The notes under the pieces were generated by a model. The model was not told the origin of the DNA, did no database searches, and saw only the letters and a program-made list of their open reading frames with translations. From an uncultured Eubacteriales bacterium (GTDB lineage Bacteria > Bacillota > Clostridia > Oscillospirales > Acutalibacteraceae): a DNA stretch of 64,000 nt. Numbering within the stretch: position 1 is the stretch's first letter; every line of letters starts with the position of its first letter. Location: contig CAKTVV010000010.1 in NCBI GenBank assembly GCA_934630515.1, positions 35,423 to 99,422 of the forward strand, in the 5' to 3' direction. This document shows positions 35,418-43,262 of this stretch, piece by piece. The translations under genes were made by a program, and so were the position numbers.

Positions 35418-35780
35418 ATGAAACTGGTCATATACGGAGCCGAGACGGAGCGGGGTGAGCTGCAGCAGCTGCTGACACAGCTGCCCGCCTGCGGCTATCG
35501 GGATGTCCGGGTCGAGGGCTATGGGGAGTACGATCGGTTCATAGCCGGTTTGCGGGAGAGTCCGCCGGACTGCATCGTCGTCACCATGAACGGGGCGGGC
35601 GGCATGGAGGGCGTCATCGCCGCCTGCCGTCTCTGCGGGGCTGTGCCGGTGGTGCGGTTTCCGGCGGCAGCGGCTTCGCTGTCCAGTCCTATCGGCTGGG
35701 CAGCGCTTATTTTCACGAAAAGCCTCTGGCAACGGAGCGCTTATCGGCAGCGTTCGCACAATGTGTGTAAAGGAGAATGA
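35418..35780 (+). CDS. Small receiver-like (CheY-fold) protein
   Basis: 120 aa. MKLVIYGAETERGELQQLL, then VEGYGEYDRFIAGLRESPPD and CIVVTMNGAGGMEGVIAACR follow the beta/alpha order of a response-regulator receiver domain. The usual acidic pair after beta-1 is replaced (AETE) and the phospho-acceptor position in the third strand reads TMNG rather than a clear Asp, so it looks degenerate. No output domain is present. AGGAGG lies 7 nt upstream. It is 2 bp from the next gene, so the two are coupled. Confidence 0.55.
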   Translation: MKLVIYGAETERGELQQLLTQLPACGYRDVRVEGYGEYDRFIAGLRESPPDCIVVTMNGAGGMEGVIAACRLCGAVPVVRFPAAAASLSSPIGWAALIFTKSLWQRSAYRQRSHNVCKGE

Positions 35781-35782
35781 GG

Positions 35783-36958
35783 ATGAACACAGGATCTGCA
35801 TGGGAAAAACGGGCTCTTTCCGTCCTGCTGACGGTCATCATGGTATTTTCCATGGTGCCGCTGTCGGTATTTGCGGCAAGTGGCGAGGCGGAGGTGACGG
35901 TAAACGGCTCGACAACCAATTTTAACAGCTTTGCCGGTGCGGTCGAGTATGTGAACGCACACGGCGGCACGCTGAGGCTGCTGTCGGATGTCGAGGTGCC
36001 GCTGTCTGAAAATCCTGACGATATTCCGTTCATCACCGACGCCATCTCCGGTATCACGGCGGACAACGTCAAATCGAGCGACGGAGAGACGATATTCTCT
36101 GTCGAGCGGCAGATCCTCGATATTGCTGAAGCGTTTGACGATGGCGAATCCACCGAAGAGGAATGGAACAAGCTGACCGAAGCGGCGGCAAGGTGCAAGG
36201 CGCTGAAAGAGCGCATCGCAGAGACTGCGGAGGAGATCTCCCGCTTGACCGATGCCGTGAATGGCTATGAGATCGACAAGGTGACGAGCGCCGATAAGGC
36301 GGATATTGAGGAGCTGATCGCCGCCATCGACACCTTGCTCAACGGGGACAACCTGACGGATGCCGAGAGAGCGGCTCTGGAGGCGCTGAAGGGTACGGCG
36401 CAGATGCTGCTTGACCGCATTGCGGCGGCGAAGGCCGCTGCCGAAGCGGACGAGATCACAGCGGTCGATGGTATCACCAAGGACAATGTGAAGCTCGGAG
36501 ACAAAGAAGCCCTTGAGACGACGGAAAAAGCTCTGGAGGGTGCTCTGCGTGACTTTGACGGCAACTATACCGAGGAGGAGCAGGAAGACCTTGAAAAGAA
36601 GCTGGAGACCGTGAAGGCGGCGCTGGCAGCCATCGGCAAGGCGGAAAAGGCAGCCGATGAGATCGGCAAGCTGCCCTCGGCGGACGACGCCAAGCTGGGC
36701 GATAAGAGCGAGCTGGACCGTGTGCAGGAGCTGATCGACGGGCTGACCGAAAATGAAAAGGCGATGCTCGGCAAGGATGCTGTGGGCAAGCTCGACGCTC
36801 TGGCGGAGAGACTGCGGCGGCTGGAGGAGGAAGCCAACTCTCCCAAGACCGGCAGCGTCGGCGATCTGACGCTGTGGATTGCTCTGCTCTTCATCAGCGG
36901 CGGCATCGCCGCCGGGGCACTGGCAGTCAAGAAAAAACAAGAGGATGCCATCCGGTAA
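35783..36958 (+). CDS. Cell-surface coiled-coil/FIVAR-like protein with SPKTG-type C-terminal anchor
   Basis: 391 aa. Signal peptide (~1-32, ending VFAAS), a short beta-rich start, then three helical repeats with the pattern 'NVKLGDKEALE...Y(T)EEE...L' typical of FIVAR-like stalks in gut Firmicutes surface proteins. The C-terminus has SPKTGSVGDLTLWIALLF, a hydrophobic helix and a KKK tail: an LPXTG-like sorting signal with an unusual first residue. ATG 35783 is preferred over 35777 because AAAGGAG ends one base before the latter. Codon use is plainer (AAG/GAC-rich) than in neighbours. Function unknown; likely structural or adhesive. Confidence 0.7.
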   Translation: MNTGSAWEKRALSVLLTVIMVFSMVPLSVFAASGEAEVTVNGSTTNFNSFAGAVEYVNAHGGTLRLLSDVEVPLSENPDDIPFITDAISGITADNVKSSDGETIFSVERQILDIAEAFDDGESTEEEWNKLTEAAARCKALKERIAETAEEISRLTDAVNGYEIDKVTSADKADIEELIAAIDTLLNGDNLTDAERAALEALKGTAQMLLDRIAAAKAAAEADEITAVDGITKDNVKLGDKEALETTEKALEGALRDFDGNYTEEEQEDLEKKLETVKAALAAIGKAEKAADEIGKLPSADDAKLGDKSELDRVQELIDGLTENEKAMLGKDAVGKLDALAERLRRLEEEANSPKTGSVGDLTLWIALLFISGGIAAGALAVKKKQEDAIR

Positions 36959-36972
36959 CGGACGCAAAGCGG

Positions 36973-37005
36973 CGGGGCAGTCGGAAAATACCGACTGCCC
37001 CGTTT
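36973..37005 (+). terminator. Terminator after the surface protein gene
   Basis: CGGGGCAGTCGG, loop AAAATA, CCGACTGCCCCG, then TTT. Confidence 0.85.
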
Positions 37006-37121
37006 GCGGATCGTATGGATAAAAGCGCCGCCGCTGCGGCACTTTGTTTGTATGGTCCTCGCCTGTGTTGTCTCTGCGGGTGCCGGAAGAAAAGGGGCTG
37101 CCGCCGTACCCCGTCAGACGA

Positions 37122-37445
37122 TTATCGGACAGGACGCTTTTTCTTTTTGGGCAGCGGGGTGATCGGCTCCAGTACCGCAATAACGGCTGCGGTTAGGGCG
37201 TGGTTTTCTATATCCAGAATATAATGGGGCTTTGCGCCGTCGTAGGGTACCCCCACGGGCGCTTCTGCCATCAGAGGGGCGATCTCCGGCAGCTGCTTGA
37301 CCATCACGGTGTTGTCGCAGACCAGCAGCAGCGGTTTCTCGTGCACATACACCAGATATTCACCAAACATTTTACGGTAGGTGACGCCGCTGATCCCCTG
37401 AAGCTGGTCGCAGACAAACCGTATGTATTCTTGAGAGGTAGCCAT
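37122..37445 (-). CDS. TfoX N-terminal-domain protein
   Basis: 107 aa, cytoplasmic. The stretch RKMFGEYLVYVHEKPLLLVC followed by VMVKQLPE matches the TfoX/Sxy N-terminal domain. In gamma-proteobacteria Sxy activates competence genes, but stand-alone N-terminal-domain proteins in Firmicutes have no known role. Basic KKKKRPVR tail. AAAGGAG lies upstream of the ATG at 37445. Confidence 0.8.
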   Translation of the reverse strand: MATSQEYIRFVCDQLQGISGVTYRKMFGEYLVYVHEKPLLLVCDNTVMVKQLPEIAPLMAEAPVGVPYDGAKPHYILDIENHALTAAVIAVLEPITPLPKKKKRPVR

Positions 37446-37529
37446 ATAGTTTACTCCTTTTCTGTCGATAGAAGCTGCTGTCTTCTATTGTAGCTGTGCG
37501 GCGGGCGTCTGTCAAGGGGCGCTCACGGG

Positions 37530-37574
37530 TTGACAAAAGCAGGGCAGAGCAGTATAATGACCCTAATCTGGTCA
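37530..37574 (+). promoter_or_regulatory. csoR promoter with overlapping inverted repeat
   Basis: TTGACA (37530-37535), 17 bp, TATAAT (37553-37558). Right at the start region, TGACC-N7-GGTCA (37558-37574) is an inverted repeat that may be an operator; it differs from the sites before the ATPase gene. Confidence 0.8.
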
Positions 37575-37591
37575 GTGGGGAGGCGGTACGC

Positions 37592-37867
37592 ATGAAGCAG
37601 TGCTTGGATGCGGAAAATCTGCATCGGCGGCTCAAAAAGATTATCGGACAGGTGCAGGCGATCGACCGTATGGTGGATGAGGATGTCCCCTGTGAGGATG
37701 TTCTGGCGCAGATCAATGCGGCCAAATCCGCACTCCACAGCTGCGGCAAGGTGGTCCTGGAGGGACATATCCGCCATTGTGTCCGGGACGGCATTGAGCA
37801 TGGCGACGCCGATAAGACCATCGACAGCTTTACCAAGGCAGTGGAGCGATTTTCCAATATGGGATAG
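37592..37867 (+). CDS. csoR: CsoR-family metal-sensing repressor
   Basis: 91 aa all-helical cytoplasmic repressor. The metal-site signature C34...H59-x3-C63 is present (VPCEDVL and EGHIRHCV), matching Cu(I)-sensing CsoR. RRLKKIIGQVQAIDRMVDED is the conserved N-terminal helix. The start ATG has GGGGAGG upstream. It lies just before a P1B ATPase gene whose promoter holds two palindromes of the TACCC-GGGTA class, so it very likely represses that gene and releases it on metal binding. Confidence 0.9.
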   Translation: MKQCLDAENLHRRLKKIIGQVQAIDRMVDEDVPCEDVLAQINAAKSALHSCGKVVLEGHIRHCVRDGIEHGDADKTIDSFTKAVERFSNMG

Positions 37868-37994
37868 CGTCTCCGGCGGTTTCTCACAAGGCATCGGACG
37901 GCTCCTCCGGAGGAGTCGATGACCGCCCGCTTCCGTTTTTTCCAAGCAGACCAAAACAGCTGCGCTTAGGGGCAGACAGTTTTCGCTATTTTAG

Positions 37995-38019
37995 GCAGCC
38001 GTTTTCGGCTGCTTTTTTT
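37995..38019 (+). terminator. Terminator between csoR and the P1B ATPase gene
   Basis: GCAGCCG, loop TTTT, CGGCTGC, then TTTTTTT, ending 1 bp before the next -35. Confidence 0.85.
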
Positions 38020-38020
38020 C

Positions 38021-38071
38021 TTGACAAACCATACCCATGTGGGTATACTATGCCTATACCCACATGGGTAT
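38021..38071 (+). promoter_or_regulatory. P1B-ATPase promoter with two CsoR-type operators
   Basis: TTGACA (38021-38026), 17 bp, TATACT (38044-38049). ATACCCATGTGGGTAT (38031-38046) fills the spacer and overlaps the -10; ATACCCACATGGGTAT (38056-38071), its exact reverse complement, covers the start site. Centre-to-centre distance is 25 bp. Both fit the TACCC-N4-GGGTA operator class of CsoR proteins. Confidence 0.85.
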
Positions 38072-38088
38072 AGAAAGAAGGAGATACT

Positions 38089-39972
38089 ATGAAGAAATGG
38101 ATGCATGCGCTGGAGCGGGTGCTGGAGCTGGGCGGAATCAAAAAGGATATTGTGCTGCTGGCGCTCTCCGGAGCGGCGGTGATTGGCAGCTTGCTGGGGT
38201 TCCAGCCGTTCGGTGTGGATGTGGCATGGGTGGCGATCATCCTGTGCGGCGTCCCGATCGTACTGGAGGCTGTGATTGGGCTGGTGACGGCCTTTGATAT
38301 TAAGGCGGATGTGCTTGTGTCGTTGGCGCTGATCGCCTCCGTGTGCATCGGTCAGATCTTTGCGGCGGGCGAGGTGGCGTTTATCATGCAGCTGGGCGCT
38401 CTGCTGGAGGAGCTGACCGTGGCGAAGGCTCGGGCGGGGATCGAACGGCTGGTGCATCTGACGCCCCGTACCGCCCGGGTGCTGCAGGCGGGACGTGAGA
38501 CGATCGTTTCCGCCGAGCAGGTGCAGGTCGGCGATCGGCTCCGGGTGCTGCCCGGTGAGAGCGTGCCTGTGGATGGGGTGATCGTATCCGGCCAGACCTC
38601 CATCAATCAGGCGGTTATGACCGGCGAATCCCTGCCGGTGGATAAGACGGTGGGGGATCCCGTAGCCAGCGGAACGGTCAATCAATTCGGCGCCTTTGAG
38701 ATGGAAGCGACCAAGGTCGGGGAGGACAGCTCCATTCAGCGCATGATCCGACTGGTGCAGTCGGCGGATGCCGGGAAAGCCAAAATCGTCGGCATTGCGG
38801 ATCGTTGGGCGACCTGGATCGTGGTGATCGCTTTGACGGCGGCGGCGCTGACCTGGCTGATCACCGGTCAGGTGCTGCGGGCGGTGACGATTCTCGTGGT
38901 GTTCTGCCCGTGTGCGCTGGTGCTGGCGACGCCGACCGCCATCATGGCGGCGATTGGAAACGCCACCAGACACGGGTTTTTGATCCGGGAGGGCGATGCG
39001 CTGGAGCGCTTGGCGCAGGCAAAGGTGCTGGCGCTGGATAAGACCGGTACCCTCACCTATGGGACACCGGAGGTGGTAGCGGTCGCCAGCGTTTGCGAGG
39101 CCTGCACCGGAGAGACGCTCTACCGTCTGACGGCGGCAGCGGAGCAGCTCTCGGAGCATCCGCTGGGGAAAGCGATCGTCGCCGGCTATAAAAAGAATAC
39201 GGCGGCAGCATTGGCGGCGGCGGAGCGGTTCACGATGGTGCCCGGGCGTGGCGTCTGCGCCGTGGTGGAGGAAAAGACCCTTTTGGCGGGTAACCCGGAG
39301 CTGTTGGCACAGTACGGGGTGGAGGCAGATCCACGGGGAGAGGCCGAGCAATACATCCGGCGGGGCTGTACCGTCACCTATGTGGCGGTGGACGGCACTC
39401 TGGCGGGCTATATTGTGCTTGCCGACACGCTCCGTGCGGAAAGTGCAGCCACAATGGATTCCATACGCCGCCTGGGCGTGCAGCCGGTGCTGCTCACCGG
39501 CGACCATGAGAGCGCTGCCCAAGCGATCGCTGCGCAGCTGCACATTGATGCGGTGCGTGCCAACTGTCTGCCGGAGGATAAGCTGAACGCCATCGGCGGC
39601 TATCAGGATAAGGGGCTGCCGGTGTGTATGCTGGGGGACGGCATCAACGATGCCCCGGCGCTGAAAAAAGCCGATGTGGGCATCGCCATGGGCGGCGTCG
39701 GCAGCGATATTGCCGTCGATGCGGCGGATATGGCGCTGGTGGACGATGAGGTGCGGGAGCTGCCCCACCTGTTTGCCTTGTCCAGACGAATGATGATGAC
39801 CATCCGCCTGAATATGACCTTCTCTATGACTTTGAATTTTGTGGCGATTGTGCTGGCGGCAGTCGGCACCCTGAATCCGGTCATAGGCGCATTGGTGCAT
39901 AACGCCGGATCGGTTCTGGTCATCGCCAATTCGGCACTTCTGTTGACGTGGCGGGACAGAAAACAGGGGTGA
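38089..39972 (+). CDS. Heavy-metal-exporting P1B-type ATPase
   Basis: 627 aa membrane pump. Seen: TGES (178-181), the CPC transport motif (273-275, VVFCPCALVLATP), phosphorylation site D317 in DKTGTLT, SEHPLG (nucleotide-binding HP motif) and GDGINDAPALKKADVG. There is no N-terminal HMA metal-binding domain. The last helix carries HNAGSVLVIANS, which fits neither the classical Cu (MxxSS) nor the ZntA (DxG) pattern well. Control by a Cu-type CsoR favours Cu(I), but Zn/Cd or Fe cannot be excluded. GAAGGAG precedes the ATG. Confidence 0.92.
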   Translation: MKKWMHALERVLELGGIKKDIVLLALSGAAVIGSLLGFQPFGVDVAWVAIILCGVPIVLEAVIGLVTAFDIKADVLVSLALIASVCIGQIFAAGEVAFIMQLGALLEELTVAKARAGIERLVHLTPRTARVLQAGRETIVSAEQVQVGDRLRVLPGESVPVDGVIVSGQTSINQAVMTGESLPVDKTVGDPVASGTVNQFGAFEMEATKVGEDSSIQRMIRLVQSADAGKAKIVGIADRWATWIVVIALTAAALTWLITGQVLRAVTILVVFCPCALVLATPTAIMAAIGNATRHGFLIREGDALERLAQAKVLALDKTGTLTYGTPEVVAVASVCEACTGETLYRLTAAAEQLSEHPLGKAIVAGYKKNTAAALAAAERFTMVPGRGVCAVVEEKTLLAGNPELLAQYGVEADPRGEAEQYIRRGCTVTYVAVDGTLAGYIVLADTLRAESAATMDSIRRLGVQPVLLTGDHESAAQAIAAQLHIDAVRANCLPEDKLNAIGGYQDKGLPVCMLGDGINDAPALKKADVGIAMGGVGSDIAVDAADMALVDDEVRELPHLFALSRRMMMTIRLNMTFSMTLNFVAIVLAAVGTLNPVIGALVHNAGSVLVIANSALLLTWRDRKQG

Positions 39973-39995
39973 GAAATATTTCCGGCTGTTCGTCG

Positions 39996-40024
39996 TTGCA
40001 TTTTTCCTCCCTTTCTGGTATACT
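39996..40024 (+). promoter_or_regulatory. Promoter of the second histidine phosphatase gene
   Basis: TTGCAT (39996-40001), 17 bp, TATACT (40019-40024), 33 bp before the ATG at 40057. Confidence 0.65.
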
Positions 40025-40056
40025 GACAGGCAGATCCTGTGCTGGGAGGCATCTGT

Positions 40057-40785
40057 ATGCGTTTATTGATCATTCGCCACGGCGATCCGGACTATGCGGC
40101 GGATTCTCTGACCGAGAAGGGCTGGCGGGAGGCGGAATTACTTAAGGAGCGTCTGCTCAAGGAGCCGATCGCTGCCTTTTATTGCTCGCCGTTGGGACGG
40201 GCGCAGGCGACCGCCCGCCCTACGCTGGAGGCGCTGGGGCGGACAGCGGAGATCTGCGATTGGCTCCGGGAGTTTCCCGGGCGTATCGTGGATCCCGTCA
40301 CCGGCGACACGCCGGGCTGCTGCTGGGATCTCATGCCTGCCCGGCTGAACGGACAGCCCGCCTTGTTGGATAAGGAGCGCTGGCTGGATACGCCGCCGTA
40401 CAATAGCGGCGATGTGGCGGAGACCTACGCCGCCGTTTGCCGGGGGCTGGATGCGCTGCTGGCCCGCCACGGCTATGTGCATGAGGGCTATATCTTCCGG
40501 GTAAAGCATGCCAATACCGACACTCTGGCGCTGTTCTGTCACTTTGGGGTGGAATGTGTGCTGCTGTCGCACCTGCTGCCTATTGCGCCGGTAGCGCTAT
40601 GGCAGGGGGTTGTGGCGCTGCCCTCCTCGGTGACGACGCTGTATACCGAGGAGCGGGAGCAGGGGATCGCCGCCTGGCGCTGCTGCGGCTTCGGCGACCT
40701 GTCCCATCTCTATGCGGGGGCGGAGCCGCCGTCGTTTCAGGCCCGGTTTTGCGAAACCTATGATAATTTTGAGCAGCGGCATTGA
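40057..40785 (+). CDS. Histidine phosphatase family protein
   Basis: 242 aa. MRLLIIRHGDPDYAADSLTE at the N-terminus carries the RHG motif (catalytic His at 8). FYCSPLGRAQATARPTLEAL is the second family element, and FRVKHANTDTLALFCHFG supplies the distal His. It is larger than the phosphatase at 8835 and has an insert of about 50 residues in the middle (TGDTPGCCWDLMPARLNG). Substrate unknown. GGGAGG lies before the ATG; it is 33 bp upstream of vanZ. Confidence 0.85.
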   Translation: MRLLIIRHGDPDYAADSLTEKGWREAELLKERLLKEPIAAFYCSPLGRAQATARPTLEALGRTAEICDWLREFPGRIVDPVTGDTPGCCWDLMPARLNGQPALLDKERWLDTPPYNSGDVAETYAAVCRGLDALLARHGYVHEGYIFRVKHANTDTLALFCHFGVECVLLSHLLPIAPVALWQGVVALPSSVTTLYTEEREQGIAAWRCCGFGDLSHLYAGAEPPSFQARFCETYDNFEQRH

Positions 40786-40818
40786 GTGCTGTGCACCATT
40801 CCGGAGAGGAGGAGCCCC

Positions 40819-41265
40819 ATGGCGCAACGTCGCAATACCCGCTGGCTGTGGATAGCGGTGCTTGCCGTTCTGACGCTGTTCATTTTTTCCCGATCGCTGA
40901 TGAACGGCGAGCGCTCGATGCAGGAAAGCTCGTTGGTGCAGTCGGCGCTGCGGCGGGTGCTGGGCGATGGGGTGGTGAGCCGCTTTTTGTATCGCTGGAT
41001 CCGTAAGGTGGCGCACTTCAGTGAATATGCGGTGCTGGGCGGGGCATGGTGCGGCTACGACCGGCGGTTTCGCCCGTCCCGTTGGTGGCTGTGGGGCGCC
41101 GGGCCGGTGACAGCCGGTATAGATGAATGTCTGCAATTCGTTTCCCCGGGGCGGTCGCCCCAACTGTCGGATGCGCTGCTGGATTGCGTCGGGTATGCCT
41201 GCGGGGCGGCGCTGATAGGGCTGCTTGTGTGGGTATGTATCCGCCGTAAGCAGCACAAGACATAG
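40819..41265 (+). CDS. VanZ-family membrane protein
   Basis: 148 aa with four hydrophobic segments. RKVAHFSEYAVLGG and IDECLQFVSPGRSPQLSDAL are the conserved VanZ motifs (H, E, DE, Q, GR, D). VanZ confers low-level teicoplanin resistance in one operon, but most chromosomal homologues have no known role. Start ATG 40819 follows GAGAGGAGG. Confidence 0.88.
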   Translation: MAQRRNTRWLWIAVLAVLTLFIFSRSLMNGERSMQESSLVQSALRRVLGDGVVSRFLYRWIRKVAHFSEYAVLGGAWCGYDRRFRPSRWWLWGAGPVTAGIDECLQFVSPGRSPQLSDALLDCVGYACGAALIGLLVWVCIRRKQHKT

Positions 41266-41316
41266 GAATATGAGCCTTCCGTTGCATAGGGCAACGGACA
41301 GATCCCGAATAAAAAG

Positions 41317-41360
41317 AATCACCGGTAAGAAAACATGAGTTTTCTTACCGGTGATTTTGT
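41317..41360. terminator. Strong terminator after vanZ
   Basis: An 18-bp perfect stem (41317-41334 with 41339-41356; AATCACCGGTAAGAAAAC half) with loop ATGA, then TTGTTA. Confidence 0.85.
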
Positions 41361-41387
41361 TATATGCAGCATTGTAATGAAACCGTG

Positions 41388-41417
41388 AGCAGGGGCAAGC
41401 TTGCCCCTGCTTTTTTC
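41388..41417 (+). terminator. Second hairpin terminator before the prophage scar
   Basis: GCAGGGGCA, loop AGCT, TGCCCCTGC, then TTTTTT. A third small hairpin, GCAGAGT-TTGTC-ACTCTGC, follows at 41419-41437, next to the putative attL. Confidence 0.75.
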
Positions 41418-41437
41418 GCAGAGTTTGTCACTCTGCT

Positions 41438-41450
41438 AAAAGTGCGCTTT
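41438..41450. repeat. Candidate attL of the prophage remnant
   Basis: AAAAGTGCGCTTT, repeated exactly at 43736-43748. It lies 59 bp beyond the 3' end of the truncated integrase gene, where an att site is expected. Confidence 0.55.
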
Positions 41451-41508
41451 GCCCCCTGCGTTCTTCCGCTTTTGGCTGTGTATGACTGAAGCCGCTGACT
41501 GCGCATAG

Positions 41509-41965
41509 TCAAAAGCCGATGGCTTGCAGCTTATCCATATTGGAGCGCTTCAGCTCCATGGAGGAATGCACATAGCGCTCCAATGTGATGGCGGTGGTGG
41601 CATGTCCCAGCACCTCCGACAGCGATTTGATCTCAAAGCCCACCTCCACCGCTCTTGTCGCAAAGGTATGCCGCAGCGTATGGGCGTGGACCCCCTCCAG
41701 CCCGCAGGCTCGGGTGTATTTCTCCATGCGGTATTGCAGCGTCCGTGGCTCCATATAGCGCCCGGTGCCGGTCAACACATAAGCGTCGGCGTCCTCCACG
41801 GCGAAACGGCGGCACAGCGCTGCGGTGTAGTCCGTCATGGGAATGGTGTGCCGGGAGGTACTGCTTTTCGGAGCACCAATGCATATCCGGGTACGGCTGC
41901 CCTCTTCCCCGGCGGTATCGTGCAGTCGCTGCAGGGTGGCGGTGATCCCAATCGTCTGCTCCGGG
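41509..41965 (-). pseudogene. Phage tyrosine recombinase (integrase), 5'-truncated
   Basis: The reading frame from about 41965 to 41509 encodes the C-terminal catalytic half: ITATLQRLHDTAGEEG, PKSSTSRHTIPM, HTLRHTFATRAVEVGFEIKS, SEVLGHATTAITLERYVHSS. The HxLRH box (His, Arg), the LGH His and the nucleophilic Tyr (ERYVH) are visible. The N-terminal SAM-like domain and the first catalytic Arg region are missing; upstream the frame runs antisense through phage tail genes and is not protein-like. Inactive as an integrase. It lies back to back with a tail-gene fragment truncated at the same point. Confidence 0.85.
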
Positions 41966-42127
41966 ATAGGCGGTGACAATATCTTCGGCAACCCCCTGCG
42001 CACCGGATGGTACGGATCCGGGTTTACCACCCTGACAAAGCTGATTATCGGCGGCACCCTTGCCGGCAGCAACGCAGCCGGTATCCCGTCGGGAACGGTG
42101 CTGACTTTGTACGGCAGGAAAGCATAA
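41960..42127 (+). pseudogene. Phage tail/fibre gene, 3' fragment
   Basis: The frame ending at 42127 carries DNIFGNPLRTGWYGSGFTTL and GGTLAGSNAAGIPSGTVLTL. This reads like the C-terminal end of a phage structural protein; its 5' part is lost at about 41960, exactly where the integrase is broken. The family is not certain. Confidence 0.55.
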
Positions 42128-42139
42128 GGAGGAATATAC

Positions 42140-42304
42140 ATGCGCAAGTGGGTAGATGGGCAGTATGCCGACATGACGGCGGAGGAGATCGCCGCCATCC
42201 AAACACCGCCGGAGATATCGACCACCGCTCCGCCCTCGACCGAGGAGAGGCTGGAGGCACTGGAGGCGGCGATGCTGGAGCTGATCTGCGGAGGGAGTGA
42301 GTAG
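42140..42304 (+). CDS. Small phage tail-region protein
   Basis: 54 aa, starting MRKWVDGQYADMTAEEIAAI and ending with an acidic helical part (TEERLEALEAAMLELICGG). AAGGAGG lies 7 nt before the ATG. Proteins of this form commonly precede XkdX in Firmicutes phages. Role unknown. Confidence 0.7.
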   Translation: MRKWVDGQYADMTAEEIAAIQTPPEISTTAPPSTEERLEALEAAMLELICGGSE

Positions 42305-42307
42305 TAA

Positions 42308-42433
42308 ATGGCGGAGTTTTTGCGGGTGCAGCTGGCGCTGGGACACATCACACCGGCAACGGTGGAGCGGCTGGCACAACGGGGCAGGATCACGCAGGAG
42401 GAATACGGCTATATTATGGAAAGAAGCGAATAA
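42308..42433 (+). CDS. XkdX-family phage protein
   Basis: 41 aa: FLRVQLALGHITPATVERLA then RGRITQEEYGYIME. This matches the XkdX pattern (helix, ITxEqv, GxITxEEY). Starts 3 bp after the previous stop; the next gene starts 2 bp later. Typical of the tail-lysis junction of siphophages. Confidence 0.75.
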   Translation: MAEFLRVQLALGHITPATVERLAQRGRITQEEYGYIMERSE

Positions 42434-42435
42434 TC

Positions 42436-43212
42436 ATGGCAAAGAAGATCTATCTGTCGGCGGCGGCACACGCTACCGACAACCGGACGCAGTGTCCGGT
42501 ACAATGCAGCGAGAACACCCACTGCAACCAGTACATGGACAAGCTGGAGACCCGGCTGCGGGAGGTGGGCTTTGAGGTCATGCGGGGTGACAAGTCGCTG
42601 ACCGGCTCACAGGCAATGTCCACCCGGGTGACGGAGGCGAACCGCTGGAAAGCGGACATCTACTATGTGGCGCACACCAACGCCGGTGGCGGGCGGTACA
42701 GCATGACCCTGTGCTACACCGATAAAGCCAGCAAGGCGAAAGCGGAGATGTTCCACAAGTACCGCCGCAGCATGCGGCATGTGGTGCGGCAGCGGGGCGA
42801 CCTGTATGAGATCAACGCCACCGCCATGCCCTGCCTGTATGATGAGCTGTTCTTCCACGACAATGCGGAGGACTGCGCATGGTTCCACAATGGGGGCATG
42901 GACGTGATGGTGGAGGAGACGGTGCAGGCGCTGTGCGAGATCTGCGGGGTGGACTATACGCCGCACGTCGAGCCGCAGCCCACGCCGGAGCCGACCCCCG
43001 TCCCGGCAGCGCCCAAGGCGGGCGACACCGTGCAGCTGACCGGCGGCAAGCTGTACACCACCGCCCGGGGCAGCAAGTATGTGACCCGCACCGGGACCTT
43101 TTACCTGTATGACGGGCAAAAGGTCGGCAACCGCTATCGGGTAACCAACCGGGCGGATCGGGTAGGTAAGTCCCCGGCATGGGCAAATGTGTCCGGCTGG
43201 GTGGATTTGTAA
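42436..43212 (+). CDS. N-acetylmuramoyl-L-alanine amidase (phage endolysin)
   Basis: 258 aa. Residues ~3-175 form an Amidase_3-type fold: YLSAAAHATDNRT replaces the classical GHGG start, TRVTEANRWKADIYYVAHTN has the second Zn-ligand His, and MDVMVEETVQALCEICG is the C-terminal helix. A Pro-rich linker (PQPTPEPTPVPAAP) leads to a ~60 aa SH3-like/CW-binding domain (TVQLTGGKLYTTARGSKYV). It cleaves the MurNAc-L-Ala bond. Start ATG 42436. No signal peptide, so release would depend on the holin downstream. Confidence 0.85.
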   Translation: MAKKIYLSAAAHATDNRTQCPVQCSENTHCNQYMDKLETRLREVGFEVMRGDKSLTGSQAMSTRVTEANRWKADIYYVAHTNAGGGRYSMTLCYTDKASKAKAEMFHKYRRSMRHVVRQRGDLYEINATAMPCLYDELFFHDNAEDCAWFHNGGMDVMVEETVQALCEICGVDYTPHVEPQPTPEPTPVPAAPKAGDTVQLTGGKLYTTARGSKYVTRTGTFYLYDGQKVGNRYRVTNRADRVGKSPAWANVSGWVDL

Positions 43213-43262
43213 TTTAACCCCTGTTAAATGCATATTAAAACAGTATATAAGGAGGCTGAATT

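Noticed and set aside
37995..38071. CRISPR-like or phage-type repeat array at the TACCC palindromes
   Set aside because: Only two copies, placed on the promoter, and best explained as metal-repressor operators.
41973..42393. N-terminal part of the long minus-strand frame joined to the integrase
   Set aside because: It is antisense to the tail fragment, small tail gene and XkdX and has no recombinase features; the real integrase sequence starts near 41965.
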